Positions 28,089 through 36,616 of a stretch of 64,000 nt of DNA are shown piece by piece (the stretch's first letter is position 1; every line of letters starts with the position of its first letter). The DNA is from DASSUW01 sp963811895. Its GTDB lineage: Bacteria; Actinomycetota; Thermoleophilia; Solirubrobacterales; Solirubrobacteraceae. The notes under the pieces are model-generated. The model was not told the DNA's origin. It ran no database searches and saw only the letters and a program-made list of their open reading frames with translations. A program made the position numbers and the translations under genes. Location of the stretch: contig CAWETE010000009.1 of NCBI GenBank assembly GCA_963811895.1, forward strand, positions 62,001 to 126,000. Direction: 5' to 3'.

Positions 28089-28685
28089 TCAGAGCGCGAG
28101 CTGCTGGTACGCCATCGACTGGAACGACATGCGGTGCAGCGGCGAGACGCCGAGCTTCTCGATGGCGGCGCGGTGCTCGGGCGTCGAATAGCCCACGTGC
28201 ACGCCGAAGTCCCAGCCCGGATAGCGCTCCTCCATCCGATGCATGAACCGGTCGCGCGTGACCTTGGCGATCACGGAGGCGGCGGCGATCGAGGCGCTCA
28301 GGGCGTCGCCGCCCACCACGGGCCGCTGCTCGAACCCCGTGGGCGGGACCGGGAAGCCGTCGGACAGGCACAGGCAGCCTTCGCGCGCCACGCGCTTCAG
28401 CACGTCGCTCAGCGCGGCGAGGTTGGTGTTGTGCAGCCCGCGCTCGTCTATCCCGCGCACGCAGCGCGAGGTGACGGCCACGCGCGTCGCGATCCGCAGC
28501 ACCTTCGGGTACAGCTCCTCGCGCATCTCGGCGTTGTGCTGCTTGGAGTCGTTCAGCGCGGACAACGCGCGGAGATCGCTCAGCGTCACCCGCTCGTAGT
28601 CGAACAGCACGGCGGCGGCCACCAGCGGGCCGGCCAGGCAACCCCGCCCCGCCTCGTCGGCGCCCGCCACGAACCGCACGCCCAA
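28089..28685 (-). CDS. rnhB: Ribonuclease HII
   Basis: About 198 residues. Catalytic signature GADEAGRGCLAGPLVAAAV at the start, LNDSKQ, and GDALSASIAAASVIAKVTRD further on, with four acidic residues of the active site present. It removes ribonucleotides from RNA-DNA hybrids. The start is uncertain: no ATG lies close, so TTG at 28685 is taken, GTG at 28679 being the alternative; the frame is open further upstream into lepB. The order rplS-lepB-rnhB is standard for Gram-positive bacteria. Confidence 0.9.
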   Translation of the reverse strand: MGVRFVAGADEAGRGCLAGPLVAAAVLFDYERVTLSDLRALSALNDSKQHNAEMREELYPKVLRIATRVAVTSRCVRGIDERGLHNTNLAALSDVLKRVAREGCLCLSDGFPVPPTGFEQRPVVGGDALSASIAAASVIAKVTRDRFMHRMEERYPGWDFGVHVGYSTPEHRAAIEKLGVSPLHRMSFQSMAYQQLAL

Positions 28686-28743
28686 CCCCCGATCGAATCG
28701 GAACAGACGCGAGCCCGACGTGCGCTTGCGGCGGCGAGCCTTC

Positions 28744-29365
28744 CTAGAGGAGGCCGATTCGATTGGGGGGCCAGTAGGTGGCGAATGCCTCCCCGATGAC
28801 CCATTCCTCGGGGACTGGTCCCCAGAACCGGCTGTCGTCCGAACTGCCACGGTTGTCGCCCATCATGAAGTAGTGACCGGCGGGAACTGTGATCTCGCTG
28901 GGGAACTCGCACGCGTCGCCGCCTCCACAGGGCTGTGCGAACGGCTCGTTCTGGCGTTTCCCGTTGAGGACGACGTGCCCGTCCTCGATGCGGAGGCGGT
29001 CGCCCGGCCCTGCCACGACGCGCTTGATGAAGTTGACGTCGGCCTTCTCGGACGGTCGGCTTGGCGCACACCTGGCCCTGCGGCGGCGGGCCGCCCCCGC
29101 ACTCGTTGCCCTGCTCGGCCCCGGTGGGCGGGTGGAAGACCACGACGTCGCCGACCTCGGGATGCCCGAAGCGCGCGCCGATGCGGTTCACGAGCACGCG
29201 CTGGCCGATCTCGAGCGTCGGCACCATCGACTCGCTCGGGATCCGGTACGGCTTGACGAGGAAGGCCTGGATGCCCAGGGCGAGGCCCAGGGCGACGGCG
29301 ACGATGAGGACCAGCTCGAGTAGCGAGCCCGACGCCGACGACGTCTTCGACGTCTTCGCCGCCAC
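28744..29365 (-). CDS. lepB: Signal peptidase I, frameshifted in this sequence
   Basis: About 207 residues with one correction. The membrane anchor (residues 15-37) is followed by YRIPSESMVPTLEIGQRVLV with the catalytic Ser, then PEVGDVVVFHPP. After CAKPTV the frame changes: the continuation EKADVNFIKRVVAGPGD with catalytic Lys (FIKR), HYFMMGDNRGSSDDSRFWGP and the C-terminus are one base out of register (near 29053-29062). Signal peptidase is essential, so an indel error is the simplest explanation. It starts 5 bases after rplS and is followed by rnhB. Confidence 0.88.
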
Positions 29366-29370
29366 GGTGC

Positions 29371-29994
29371 CTACTTGGACTCGTCGTCCGAAGCGGGTTC
29401 GTCTTCGGTGGCCGGCTCCTCGGCCGCGGCAGCGGCTTCGGCCTCCGCGGCCGCCTCGACCTCTGCGGTCTCCTCGGCCTCCGGCGCAGCGTCGGCGTCC
29501 GAGGGCTCCGGCGTCTCGGCAGCGGCCGCCTCGGCCTCGTCCAGCGCCTGCTGGTCGATCGCCTCGCCCGGCACCTCCTCGTCCGCGGCGGCAGCGGCCT
29601 CCGCGGCGGGATCGTGCAGCAGGCCGGCCTCGACGACCTCCTCCGGGCCGATGTAGCGGCGCTCGCGCACGCGGGCGCGCTTGCCGACCCGGCCGCGCAG
29701 GTAGTAGAGCTTGGCGCGCCGGACGTCACCGCGGGCGGCGACCTCGATCCGCTCGATCTTCGGCGAGTGCACGGGGAACGTGCGCTCCACGCCGACGCCG
29801 AACGAGTTCTTGCGGACCGTGAAGGTCTCGCGCACGCCCTCGCCCTGGCGCTTGATCACGACGCCCTCGAAGACCTGGGTGCGCCGGCGGGTGCCCTCGA
29901 CGACCTGGAAGTGGACGCGTACGCGGTCACCGGCCTGGAAGGCCGGGACGCGGCGCAGCTGCTGACGCTCAAGCGTGTCGATGAGGGTGCTCAT
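29371..29994 (-). CDS. rplS: 50S ribosomal protein L19 with long acidic tail
   Basis: 207 residues against about 115 for ordinary L19. Residues 1-118 are canonical (FQAGDRVRVHFQVVEG, VERTFPVHSPKIERIEV, AKLYYLRGRVGKRARVRE). The remaining 85 or so residues are almost only Ala, Glu, Asp, Pro and Ser, without hydrophobic anchors, so a disordered acidic extension. L19 sits at the 30S-50S interface. It is part of the rpsP-KH-rimM-trmD-rplS block. Confidence 0.95.
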   Translation of the reverse strand: MSTLIDTLERQQLRRVPAFQAGDRVRVHFQVVEGTRRRTQVFEGVVIKRQGEGVRETFTVRKNSFGVGVERTFPVHSPKIERIEVAARGDVRRAKLYYLRGRVGKRARVRERRYIGPEEVVEAGLLHDPAAEAAAAADEEVPGEAIDQQALDEAEAAAAETPEPSDADAAPEAEETAEVEAAAEAEAAAAAEEPATEDEPASDDESK

Positions 29995-30049
29995 ACAAGG
30001 AAAGACCGCGGCGCCAAGCTGCGTTGAGAAGCGGCGACACGCGGGCGAA

Positions 30050-30718
30050 TCATGGTAGCGAACGGCGGCGGCTCTGCTCCCGGCGCCATTCGCGGATGCG
30101 CTCGTGGTGGCCGGAGAGCAGCACCTCGGGCACCGGCCAGCCGCGCCACTCGGCGGGTCGCGTGTAGTGCGGGTACTCGAGCCCGCCCTCCAGGGCCTCG
30201 GAGAAGGACTCCTCGAGCGCGGACTCGTCCTTGCCGAGCACGCCGGGCAGCTTGCGCAGCACCGTGTCGGCCACCACCATGGCCGCCAGCTCGCCGCCGG
30301 CCAGCACGTAGCGGCCGATCGAGACCTGGTCGGTGACGAAGTGCTCGAGGATCCGCTCGTCGAAGCCCTCGTAGCGGCCGCACAGCAAGGTCAGATCCGA
30401 CTCGCCCGCCAGCTCGCCCGCCAAGGCATCGTCGAGCAGCCGCCCGCCCGGCGTGAGCGCGATCACCCGGCGCGACGGCGACGCGGGATCGACTCCGTAG
30501 CGCGCCCGCAGCGCCGCCTCCATGACGTCCACGCGCAGGACCATCCCGGCGCCGCCGCCGAACGGCGTGTCGTCGACCTGCCCCCACTTCAGCGGCGTCG
30601 ACTCGCGCGGGTCGACGCATTCCAGCGAGTGGCCGAGCTCCAGCGCGTTGGCCACGTGCCGCTGCGTCCGGAACCACTCGAACCACTGCGGGAAGAGCGT
30701 GAAGACGTCGATGTTCAC
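30050..30718 (-). CDS. trmD: tRNA (guanine-N1)-methyltransferase
   Basis: 222 residues from GTG at 30718, overlapping the rimM stop (GTGA). Methylates G37 in tRNAs using SAM. The trefoil-knot residues are visible: PFGGGAGMVLRVDVM near 58, LLCGRYEGFDERILEH near 112, and VSIGRYVLAGGELAAMV. The C-terminal domain ends in GHHERIREWRREQS. This is the expected neighbour order rimM-trmD-rplS. Confidence 0.95.
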   Translation of the reverse strand: MNIDVFTLFPQWFEWFRTQRHVANALELGHSLECVDPRESTPLKWGQVDDTPFGGGAGMVLRVDVMEAALRARYGVDPASPSRRVIALTPGGRLLDDALAGELAGESDLTLLCGRYEGFDERILEHFVTDQVSIGRYVLAGGELAAMVVADTVLRKLPGVLGKDESALEESFSEALEGGLEYPHYTRPAEWRGWPVPEVLLSGHHERIREWRREQSRRRSLP

Positions 30719-31158
30719 TCGCCCACGAACCCCATGTCGACGTCGATGCGCCGCGCCTCCAGGTCGATCGAGCGGATCGCGTCGCGCACCATCGGGATCA
30801 GGCTCGACCCCACCTCGAGCGCCTCGCACGAGGGCAGGGCGACCATGCGCGCGACGACGCCGACCTCGCGATCGCCGTCGACCACCGTCATGCCCGCGAG
30901 GTCGGACGCCCAGAACTCGTCCTCCTCGAGGACGTCCGGCACGAGCAGCTCTGCGCCGCCAAGTGCCTGGGCGTCCTCACGCGACGAGCACCCCGAGAGC
31001 CGCACGATCGGGCGCTCGGCGGTCCCCGCGAGGCGCTCGATCTCATACGGCCGCCCGGCGACCGTCACGGTGGCGCCGAGCGCCAGCGCACCCGGGTGCG
31101 CTACGTGGAACGAACCGTCGAGCCCGTGCGGCCGGCCGACCACCCCGGCCGGGACCAG
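30715..31158 (-). CDS. rimM: 16S rRNA processing protein RimM, probable CTG start
   Basis: About 147 residues. N-terminal half has AGVVGRPHGLDGSFHVAHPG; the PRC-barrel half holds DEFWASDLAGMTVVD and LIPMVRDAIRSIDL. RimM assists maturation of the 30S head. Between the KH stop (31160-31162) and the conserved VVGRPHG there is no ATG or TTG; GTG at 31143 would cut the first beta strand, while CTG at 31158 leaves LVPAGVVGRPHG intact and lies one base after the KH stop. I favour CTG. Confidence 0.9.
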   Translation of the reverse strand: MVPAGVVGRPHGLDGSFHVAHPGALALGATVTVAGRPYEIERLAGTAERPIVRLSGCSSREDAQALGGAELLVPDVLEEDEFWASDLAGMTVVDGDREVGVVARMVALPSCEALEVGSSLIPMVRDAIRSIDLEARRIDVDMGFVGE

Positions 31159-31159
31159 C

Positions 31160-31393
31160 TCACTCGACGATGTCGAGGAGGACGCGCCGGTTGTCCTTGA
31201 CCGCGGCGGCCTTGACGAGGGTGCGGAGCGCCTGCGCGGTGCGTCCCCCGCGCCCGATGACCTTGCCGTAGTCATCGTCGGCCACCGACAGCTCGAGCAC
31301 GAGCGTGCCGTCGTCCTCCTCGAACTCCTCGACCTCGACCTTGGCCGGCTCGTCGACCAGCTGCTGCGCCAGGTAGACGAGCAGCTCGCGCAC
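31160..31393 (-). CDS. khpA: KH-domain RNA-binding protein
   Basis: 77 residues from GTG at 31393. The KH loop signature is DYGKVIGRGGRTAQALRTLV. KhpA-type proteins bind RNA as dimers and affect ribosome assembly and cell-envelope regulation. Acidic central part (VEVEEFEEDDG). Sits exactly between rpsP and rimM, directly after the rpsP stop (TAAGTG), which is the canonical place in Gram-positive genomes. Confidence 0.9.
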   Translation of the reverse strand: MRELLVYLAQQLVDEPAKVEVEEFEEDDGTLVLELSVADDDYGKVIGRGGRTAQALRTLVKAAAVKDNRRVLLDIVE

Positions 31394-31639
31394 TTAGCGG
31401 GCGATGCCCTGCGTCTTGAGGAGCTTCTTGACCGTGTCGCTCGGCTGGGCGCCGCGGTCGAGCCAATGGCGGATGCGCTCCTCGTTGAGCACGATCGTCG
31501 AGGGATCGGTCTGCGCGTTGTAGCGGCCGACCGTCTCGATGAAGCGCCCGTCGCGGGGAGAACGCCGATCCGCGACGACGACGCGCCACACCGGATCCTT
31601 CTTCCCGCCGACGCGGGTGAGTCGCATGCTGACTGCCAT
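31394..31639 (-). CDS. rpsP: 30S ribosomal protein S16
   Basis: 81 residues, standard length. Opens MAVSMRLTRVGGKKDPVWRV and contains RDGRFIETVGRYNAQT and WLDRGAQPSDTVKKLL, the S16 hallmarks. Structural protein of the 30S body. It starts 27 bases downstream of the ffh stop, so ffh-rpsP-khpA-rimM-trmD-rplS probably form one transcript. Confidence 0.96.
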   Translation of the reverse strand: MAVSMRLTRVGGKKDPVWRVVVADRRSPRDGRFIETVGRYNAQTDPSTIVLNEERIRHWLDRGAQPSDTVKKLLKTQGIAR

Positions 31640-31666
31640 TTCGGCGCCGCAGGATAGCGGAGTTGG

Positions 31667-32998
31667 TCACCGCTGTCGCATGAGCTGGCCGAGATCGGGC
31701 ATCTTGCCCGACTGCAGCCCGCGCATCATCTTGCGCATCTCGCCGAACTGCTTCACCAGCTGGTTGACCTGCTGGACGCTGGTGCCGCTGCCCTTGGCGA
31801 TCCGCAGCCGGCGCGAGCCCTTGATCGCCTCCGGGTGACGGCGCTCGTAGGGCGTCATCGAGAGGATGATCGCCTCCACCCGGTCCAGCTCCCTGTCGTC
31901 GACCTGCATCTTCGACAGCTGGTGGCCGGCGAGCCCCGGGATCATGCCCAGGATCGACGTCAGCGGGCCCATCTTGCGGATCCGCTTGAGCTGGTCCAGG
32001 AAGTCCTCGAGCGTGAACTGGTTCTTGCGGAGCTTGCGCTCGAGCTCCTTCGCCTCGTCCTCCTCGACCGACGCCTCGGCCTTCTCGATGAACGACATGA
32101 CGTCGCCCATGCCGAGGATCCGCTGGGCCATGCGGTCGGGGTGGAAGCGCTCGAAGTCGCCCAGCTTCTCGCCCGTCGAGGCGAACAGGATCGGCTTGCC
32201 GGTGACCGCCTTGACCGACAGTGCGGCGCCGCCGCGGGCGTCGCCGTCGAGCTTGGAGAGGACCACGCCGTCGAACTGCGCGACCTCGGCGAACTGCTCG
32301 GCCACGTTGACGGCGTCCTGGCCGGTCATGGCGTCGACCACGAGCAGGACCTGGTGCGGGCGGACCCGCTTCTTGATCCGGGCCAGCTCCTCCATCAGCG
32401 CCTCGTCGACGTGCAGGCGGCCCGAGGTGTCGACGATCAGCACGTCCTTGCCGTCGCGCGTGGCCTGGTCCAGCGCCCAGCCGGCGATGTCGACCGGGTC
32501 CTTGTCGGTGCCCTGCTCGTAGACGGTGGCGCCGGCCTGCCCGCCGACCTTCACGAGCTGCTCGACGGCCGCCGGCCGGTAGACGTCGCAGGCCGCGACC
32601 GCCACCGACGAGTCGTGCTGCTCGCGCAGCATCTTCGCCAGCTTGGCCGTGGCCGTCGTCTTGCCGGAGCCCTGGAGGCCGGCCATCAGGACGACGGTCG
32701 GCGGGCGCGGCGAGAAGGTCAGCCCGGCCGAGGAGCCGCCCATCAGCTTCGTGAGCTCCTCGTTGACGATCTTGACCACCTGCTGGCCGGGGTTGAGCTG
32801 CTTGCTCACCTCGACGCCGAGGCACCGTTCCTTCACCGTCGCCGTGAACTGCTTGACGACCTTGAAGTTGACGTCGGCCTCCAGCAGGGCGAGCCGGATC
32901 TCCCGCATCGCGGCGTTGATGTCGTCCTCCGTCAGCGCGCCACGCTGGCGCACGCCGGCCAGCGTCCCCTGCAGCTTCTCTGACAGCGAGTCGAACAA
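31667..32998 (-). CDS. ffh: Signal recognition particle protein Ffh
   Basis: 443 residues. N domain (1-90), G domain with Walker A GLQGSGKTTATAKLAKML (near 106), VYRPAAVEQL, DTSGRLHVDEALMEEL, and M domain (300-443) with FTLEDFLDQLKRIRKMGPL and the RNA-binding MTPYERRHPEAIKGSRRLRI. It targets membrane proteins through the SRP receptor FtsY, encoded 4 kb upstream on the same strand. The start is 28 bases from the divergent sthA start, so the two promoters must overlap. Confidence 0.96.
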   Translation of the reverse strand: MFDSLSEKLQGTLAGVRQRGALTEDDINAAMREIRLALLEADVNFKVVKQFTATVKERCLGVEVSKQLNPGQQVVKIVNEELTKLMGGSSAGLTFSPRPPTVVLMAGLQGSGKTTATAKLAKMLREQHDSSVAVAACDVYRPAAVEQLVKVGGQAGATVYEQGTDKDPVDIAGWALDQATRDGKDVLIVDTSGRLHVDEALMEELARIKKRVRPHQVLLVVDAMTGQDAVNVAEQFAEVAQFDGVVLSKLDGDARGGAALSVKAVTGKPILFASTGEKLGDFERFHPDRMAQRILGMGDVMSFIEKAEASVEEDEAKELERKLRKNQFTLEDFLDQLKRIRKMGPLTSILGMIPGLAGHQLSKMQVDDRELDRVEAIILSMTPYERRHPEAIKGSRRLRIAKGSGTSVQQVNQLVKQFGEMRKMMRGLQSGKMPDLGQLMRQR

Positions 32999-33026
32999 TG
33001 TGCCTCACAGGGTACGTTGCCGGGGA

Positions 33027-34409
33027 GTGGAGCTCGACCTACTCGTCATCGGATCGGGGCCCAGTGGCCAGAAGGCGGCGATCCAGGCCGCCAAGCTCGG
33101 CAAGCGCGTAGCGGTCGCCGAGCGCAAGGAGCGCCTCGGCGGCGTCTCCATCCACACGGGCACCATCCCCTCCAAGACGCTGCGCGAGGCGGTGCTGGAG
33201 CAGCTCGCCCAGCGCCCGCTCGACGTGCTCGACCCGACGCGGGTCGAGGAGTCCGAGCAGGCGGTGCTCGAGCTGCTGATGGACCGCACCGCGCGCGTCG
33301 TCGCCGCCGAGACCGGGGTGGTGCGCGAGCAGTTCCGCCGCAACCGCGTGGGCTGGCTCCCCGGCGAGGCGCGCTTCGAGGACGAGAACACGGTCAAGAT
33401 GCAGGGCGACGACGAGCCGATCCACGCCCGGCGGATCATCATCGCCTGCGGGACGCGGCCCGCCCGGCCGTCCACGGTCCAGTTCGACGACAAGACGGTC
33501 ATCGACTCCGACGGCCTGCTCAAGCTCGAGCACCGCGTGCCGCGCTCGATGGTGGTCGTCGGGGCCGGGGTCATCGGCGTCGAGTACGCGTCGATGTTCG
33601 GCGCGCTCGGGACCAAGGTCACGGTGGTCGACAAGCGCGACCGCGTGCTCAGCTTCCTCGACAGCGAGATCGGCGAGGCCTTCCAGTACCTGCTGCGGCG
33701 CCAGAACGTCACCTTCCGCCTGCGCGAGCAGGTTGCCGGCGTGGACCTCGACGTCGACGCGCGCGGCCCGAAGGTGCGCCTAGAGTCCGGCAAGGAGCTG
33801 ATCGCCGAGACGGTGCTCTACGCCGTCGGCCGCCAGGGCGACACCGAGCACCTGCAGCTCGAACGGGCCGGCCTGGAGGCCGACTCGCGCGGCCGCATCC
33901 CGGTCGACGAGTGCCACCGCACGACCGTGCAGCACATCTTCGCCGTCGGCGACGTCTCGGGCGGCGGGCTGGCCGCCACCGCGATGGAGCAGGGCCGGAT
34001 CGCCACTCTGCACGCCTTCGGCGAGCCGGTGCAGACGCTGCCGGGGCTCGTCCCCACCGGCGTCTACGCGGTGCCGGAGATCGGGATGGTCGGGCAGACC
34101 GAGGAGCAGCTGACGGACGCGGCGATCCCGTACGTCACCGGCGTCGCGCGCTGGAGCGAGCTGGCCCGCGGGCTGATGAGCGGCGACGAGGACGGGATGC
34201 TCAAGCTGCTCGTCGACCCCTCCAGCCGCTGCATCCTCGGCGTGCACGTCATCGGCACGGCCGCCACCGAACTGGTCCACATCGGGCAGGCGGTGATGGG
34301 AGGCCACGCGACGATCGACTTCCTCGTCACCGCCGTCTTCAACTACCCGACGTTCGCCGAGTCCTACAAGGTCGCCGCGCTCGACGCGATGAACCGCATC
34401 AGGGGTTGA
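33027..34409 (+). CDS. sthA: Soluble pyridine nucleotide transhydrogenase-like flavoprotein
   Basis: 460 residues from GTG at 33027 (GGGGAG just before). FAD motif VIGSGPSGQKAAIQAAKLG, then GVSIHTGTIPSKTLREAV: here the redox-active disulfide of lipoamide dehydrogenases is absent, the feature that separates SthA from Lpd. NAD(P) motif VVVGAGVIGVEYASMFGALG near 175 and FAVGDVSGGGLAATAMEQG near 305 follow. It interconverts NADPH and NADH. It is the only plus-strand gene inside the ffh-smc stretch besides the GNAT/transglutaminase group. Ends in an 11-base overlap with the SPFH gene. Confidence 0.92.
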   Translation: MELDLLVIGSGPSGQKAAIQAAKLGKRVAVAERKERLGGVSIHTGTIPSKTLREAVLEQLAQRPLDVLDPTRVEESEQAVLELLMDRTARVVAAETGVVREQFRRNRVGWLPGEARFEDENTVKMQGDDEPIHARRIIIACGTRPARPSTVQFDDKTVIDSDGLLKLEHRVPRSMVVVGAGVIGVEYASMFGALGTKVTVVDKRDRVLSFLDSEIGEAFQYLLRRQNVTFRLREQVAGVDLDVDARGPKVRLESGKELIAETVLYAVGRQGDTEHLQLERAGLEADSRGRIPVDECHRTTVQHIFAVGDVSGGGLAATAMEQGRIATLHAFGEPVQTLPGLVPTGVYAVPEIGMVGQTEEQLTDAAIPYVTGVARWSELARGLMSGDEDGMLKLLVDPSSRCILGVHVIGTAATELVHIGQAVMGGHATIDFLVTAVFNYPTFAESYKVAALDAMNRIRG

Positions 34410-35424
34410 GCTCTCTGGGCTGGCCGGGCTGCTGGGCGCCGCGGGCCTCTTCGTCCGCCGCGCGCGCCGCCGCGGCGGCCTCCTCGACGTCGGCCGCGGC
34501 CGCCTCGCGCGCCTCCTCGGTCTCCTGGCGCGGCTTCGAGCGCGGCTTCGGCGGGGCGCTGTCGGCGAACCGCTCGGTCAGGTTCCCGAGCGCCTGCGTG
34601 AACTCGCTCGGGATCACGAAGACCTTGTTGGCCTGGCCCTGCGCGAGCTGCGGCAGCATCTGCAGGTACTGGTAGGACAGCAGCCGCTCGTCGGGCGCGC
34701 CGTCGTGGATGGCCTGGAAGACGGTCTCGATCGCCTTCGCCTCGCCTTCGGCGCGCAGGATCGCCGCCGTGCGAGCGCCCTCGGCCTTCAGCACGGCCGA
34801 CTGCTTCTCGCCCTCCGCCGTGAGGATCGCCGACTGCTTGACGCCCTCGGCGGTGAGGATCGTCGCGCGGCGGTCGCGCTCAGCGCGCATCTGCTTCTCC
34901 ATCGCCTCCTGGACGGTGCGCGGCGGCTCGACCGACTTGAGCTCGACGCGGTTCACGCGGATGCCCCAGCGGCCGGTCGCCTCGTCGAGCACCACGCGCA
35001 GCTGCGAGTTGACGTTGTCGCGCGAGGTGAGCGTCTCCTCCAGCGTCAGACCGCCGATCACGTTGCGCAGCGTGGTGACGGTGAGCTGCTCGATCGCCTG
35101 GAGCGGGTTGGCGACCTCGTAGGTGACCGCCTTGGCGTCGGTGATCGTGAAGTAGATGACGGTGTCGATCCCCACCACGAGGTTGTCCTCGGTGATCACC
35201 GGCTGCGGCGGGAAGGAGACGACCTGCTCGCGCAGGTCGAGCAGCGGCTTGACGCGGTCGATGAAGGGGATGATCAGCGCCAGCCCGGGGTCGAGCGTGT
35301 TCTTGTAGCGCCCGAGCCGCTCCACGATCCCGGCCCGCGCCTGCGGCACGATCCGGATCGCCCTCGCGGCGACGATGAGCAGGAACACGGCAACGACGAT
35401 CAGGGCGATCAATCCGGCATCCAT
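34399..35424 (-). CDS. SPFH/Band 7 (stomatin-like) membrane protein
   Basis: 341 residues. Single N-terminal membrane helix (4-24), then the SPFH domain with RIVPQARAGIVERLGRYKNT and TVIYFTITDAKAVTYEV, then a long coiled coil with repeated ILTAEG(x)KQSA(I/V)L units (near 195-235), and an Ala/Glu-rich tail after KPRSKPRQETEEA. Such proteins form membrane microdomain oligomers and often pair with NfeD; the nfeD-like gene is directly upstream (10-base gap). ATG at 35424 is preceded by GAGGAGG. Confidence 0.93.
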   Translation of the reverse strand: MDAGLIALIVVAVFLLIVAARAIRIVPQARAGIVERLGRYKNTLDPGLALIIPFIDRVKPLLDLREQVVSFPPQPVITEDNLVVGIDTVIYFTITDAKAVTYEVANPLQAIEQLTVTTLRNVIGGLTLEETLTSRDNVNSQLRVVLDEATGRWGIRVNRVELKSVEPPRTVQEAMEKQMRAERDRRATILTAEGVKQSAILTAEGEKQSAVLKAEGARTAAILRAEGEAKAIETVFQAIHDGAPDERLLSYQYLQMLPQLAQGQANKVFVIPSEFTQALGNLTERFADSAPPKPRSKPRQETEEAREAAAADVEEAAAAARAADEEARGAQQPGQPRELNP

Positions 35425-35434
35425 CTGGTCCTCC

Positions 35435-35860
35435 TCATTCAGCGACGAGCGCCGTGGCGCCCCTGATCTCGAGCACCTGCACGCGCTTGCCCGGTTCGAA
35501 CACCTCGTCCTCGTCGTAGGGGCGCGCCGTCCAGATCTCACCGTCGAGCCGCACGCAGCCCTCGTCGCTGCCGACGCGCTCGACGACGGTGGCGGTCTGG
35601 CCGACGAGCGCCGCCGTGCCGGTGCGCAGCCGCGGCGCCTGGCGCATGTGGCGCAGGGCGACCGGCCGCAGCGCGGCGAGCAGCACGATCGAGACGACGA
35701 GGAAGGCGACCCAGCTCACGGCCGTCGGCGCCCCGGCGCCCGCGACCACCGCCGCGACGAGCGCACCGCCGGCGAAGGGCGCCAGGAAGAACCCGAGCGT
35801 GGCGATCTCACCGATGCCGAAGACCACCGCGACGATCAGCCAGATCACCCACTCGTCCAT
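35435..35860 (-). CDS. NfeD-like membrane protein
   Basis: 141 residues. Two to three hydrophobic helices in the first 65 residues (WVIWLIVAVVFGIGEIATLG; FFLAPFAGGALVAAVVAG; VAFLVVSIVLLAALRPVA) and a C-terminal OB-fold with LVGQTATVVERVGSDEGCV and LDGEIWTARPYDE. This is the short NfeD class that lacks the protease part and works with SPFH proteins. First gene of the pair; next gene starts 10 bases downstream. Confidence 0.92.
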   Translation of the reverse strand: MDEWVIWLIVAVVFGIGEIATLGFFLAPFAGGALVAAVVAGAGAPTAVSWVAFLVVSIVLLAALRPVALRHMRQAPRLRTGTAALVGQTATVVERVGSDEGCVRLDGEIWTARPYDEDEVFEPGKRVQVLEIRGATALVAE

Positions 35861-35877
35861 GTCCTTCGATCGTACCG

Positions 35878-36616
35878 TCAGCGGGAGCGATTCAAGGCAG
35901 CCCTAGGTGTCGGGTCCGACACCTGGACCGGGAAATCGAAGTACCGATCGGGGTGGCGCTCGTTGCGCAGCGTGAAGTGCCACCACTCGTTGTCGTAGGG
36001 CGCGAAGCCCGCGCGATCCATCGTGCGCCGCAGCAGCAGCCGGTTCTTGCGCGCGCGGCCGCTGAACGTGTGGCTGCGGGTGTCGAAGCAGTCATAGCTC
36101 GTACCCATGCTCACCGAGTTGTCCGGATATCGGCGCTTGCGAGGCGCCGTGCAGGAGACCAGGCCGAACTCCTCGCGTGACCAGCGCGGCTGCTCCTTCG
36201 CGAGGCAGCTTCACGAGCGTGAGATCGACGGTGCTGCCGCGGCTGTGGCCGGAGCGGCGGGCGACGTAGCCGAGGTCGAAGACCCGTGCCTTGTCGACGC
36301 GGGGATAGAACTCGCGCTTCATCTTCTGGCTGCCGTTCTGCGACCAGCGCACGAAGTGGTCGACCGCCCGCTGCGGGCGGTAGCAGTCGTAGACCTTGAG
36401 CGTGTAGCCCTGGTCGCGGAGCTCGTTCTGCGCCCGTTTCAGGGCCCGGGCGGCGCGCCGGTGCAGGATGCAGACGGGGTCGCGGTAGCCGTCGATGCGG
36501 CGGCCGACGAAGTTGTACTTCGTCGCGTACCGCATGTCCTGCAGGATCGTGGCGTCGACGTCTTCGAGCGGGACGAAGCCCGGCGCCAGCGCGAGGGCCA
36601 GCAGCGCGCCGATCAT
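35878..36616 (-). CDS. D-alanyl-D-alanine dipeptidase (VanX/DdpX, M15D), frameshifted
   Basis: About 245 residues when one base is corrected. A signal peptide (MIGALLALALAPGFVP) is followed by DMRYATKYNFVGRRIDGY, SGHSRGSTVDLTLVKLP with zinc ligands His and Asp, then, after a frame change near 36198-36203, AKEQPRWSREEFGLVSCTAP, MGTSYDCFDTRSH and YDNEWWHFTL carrying the catalytic Glu and the last His. The uncorrected frame ends early after HGYEL. It hydrolyses D-Ala-D-Ala outside the membrane. The start overlaps the ftsY stop (ATGA). Confidence 0.85.
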
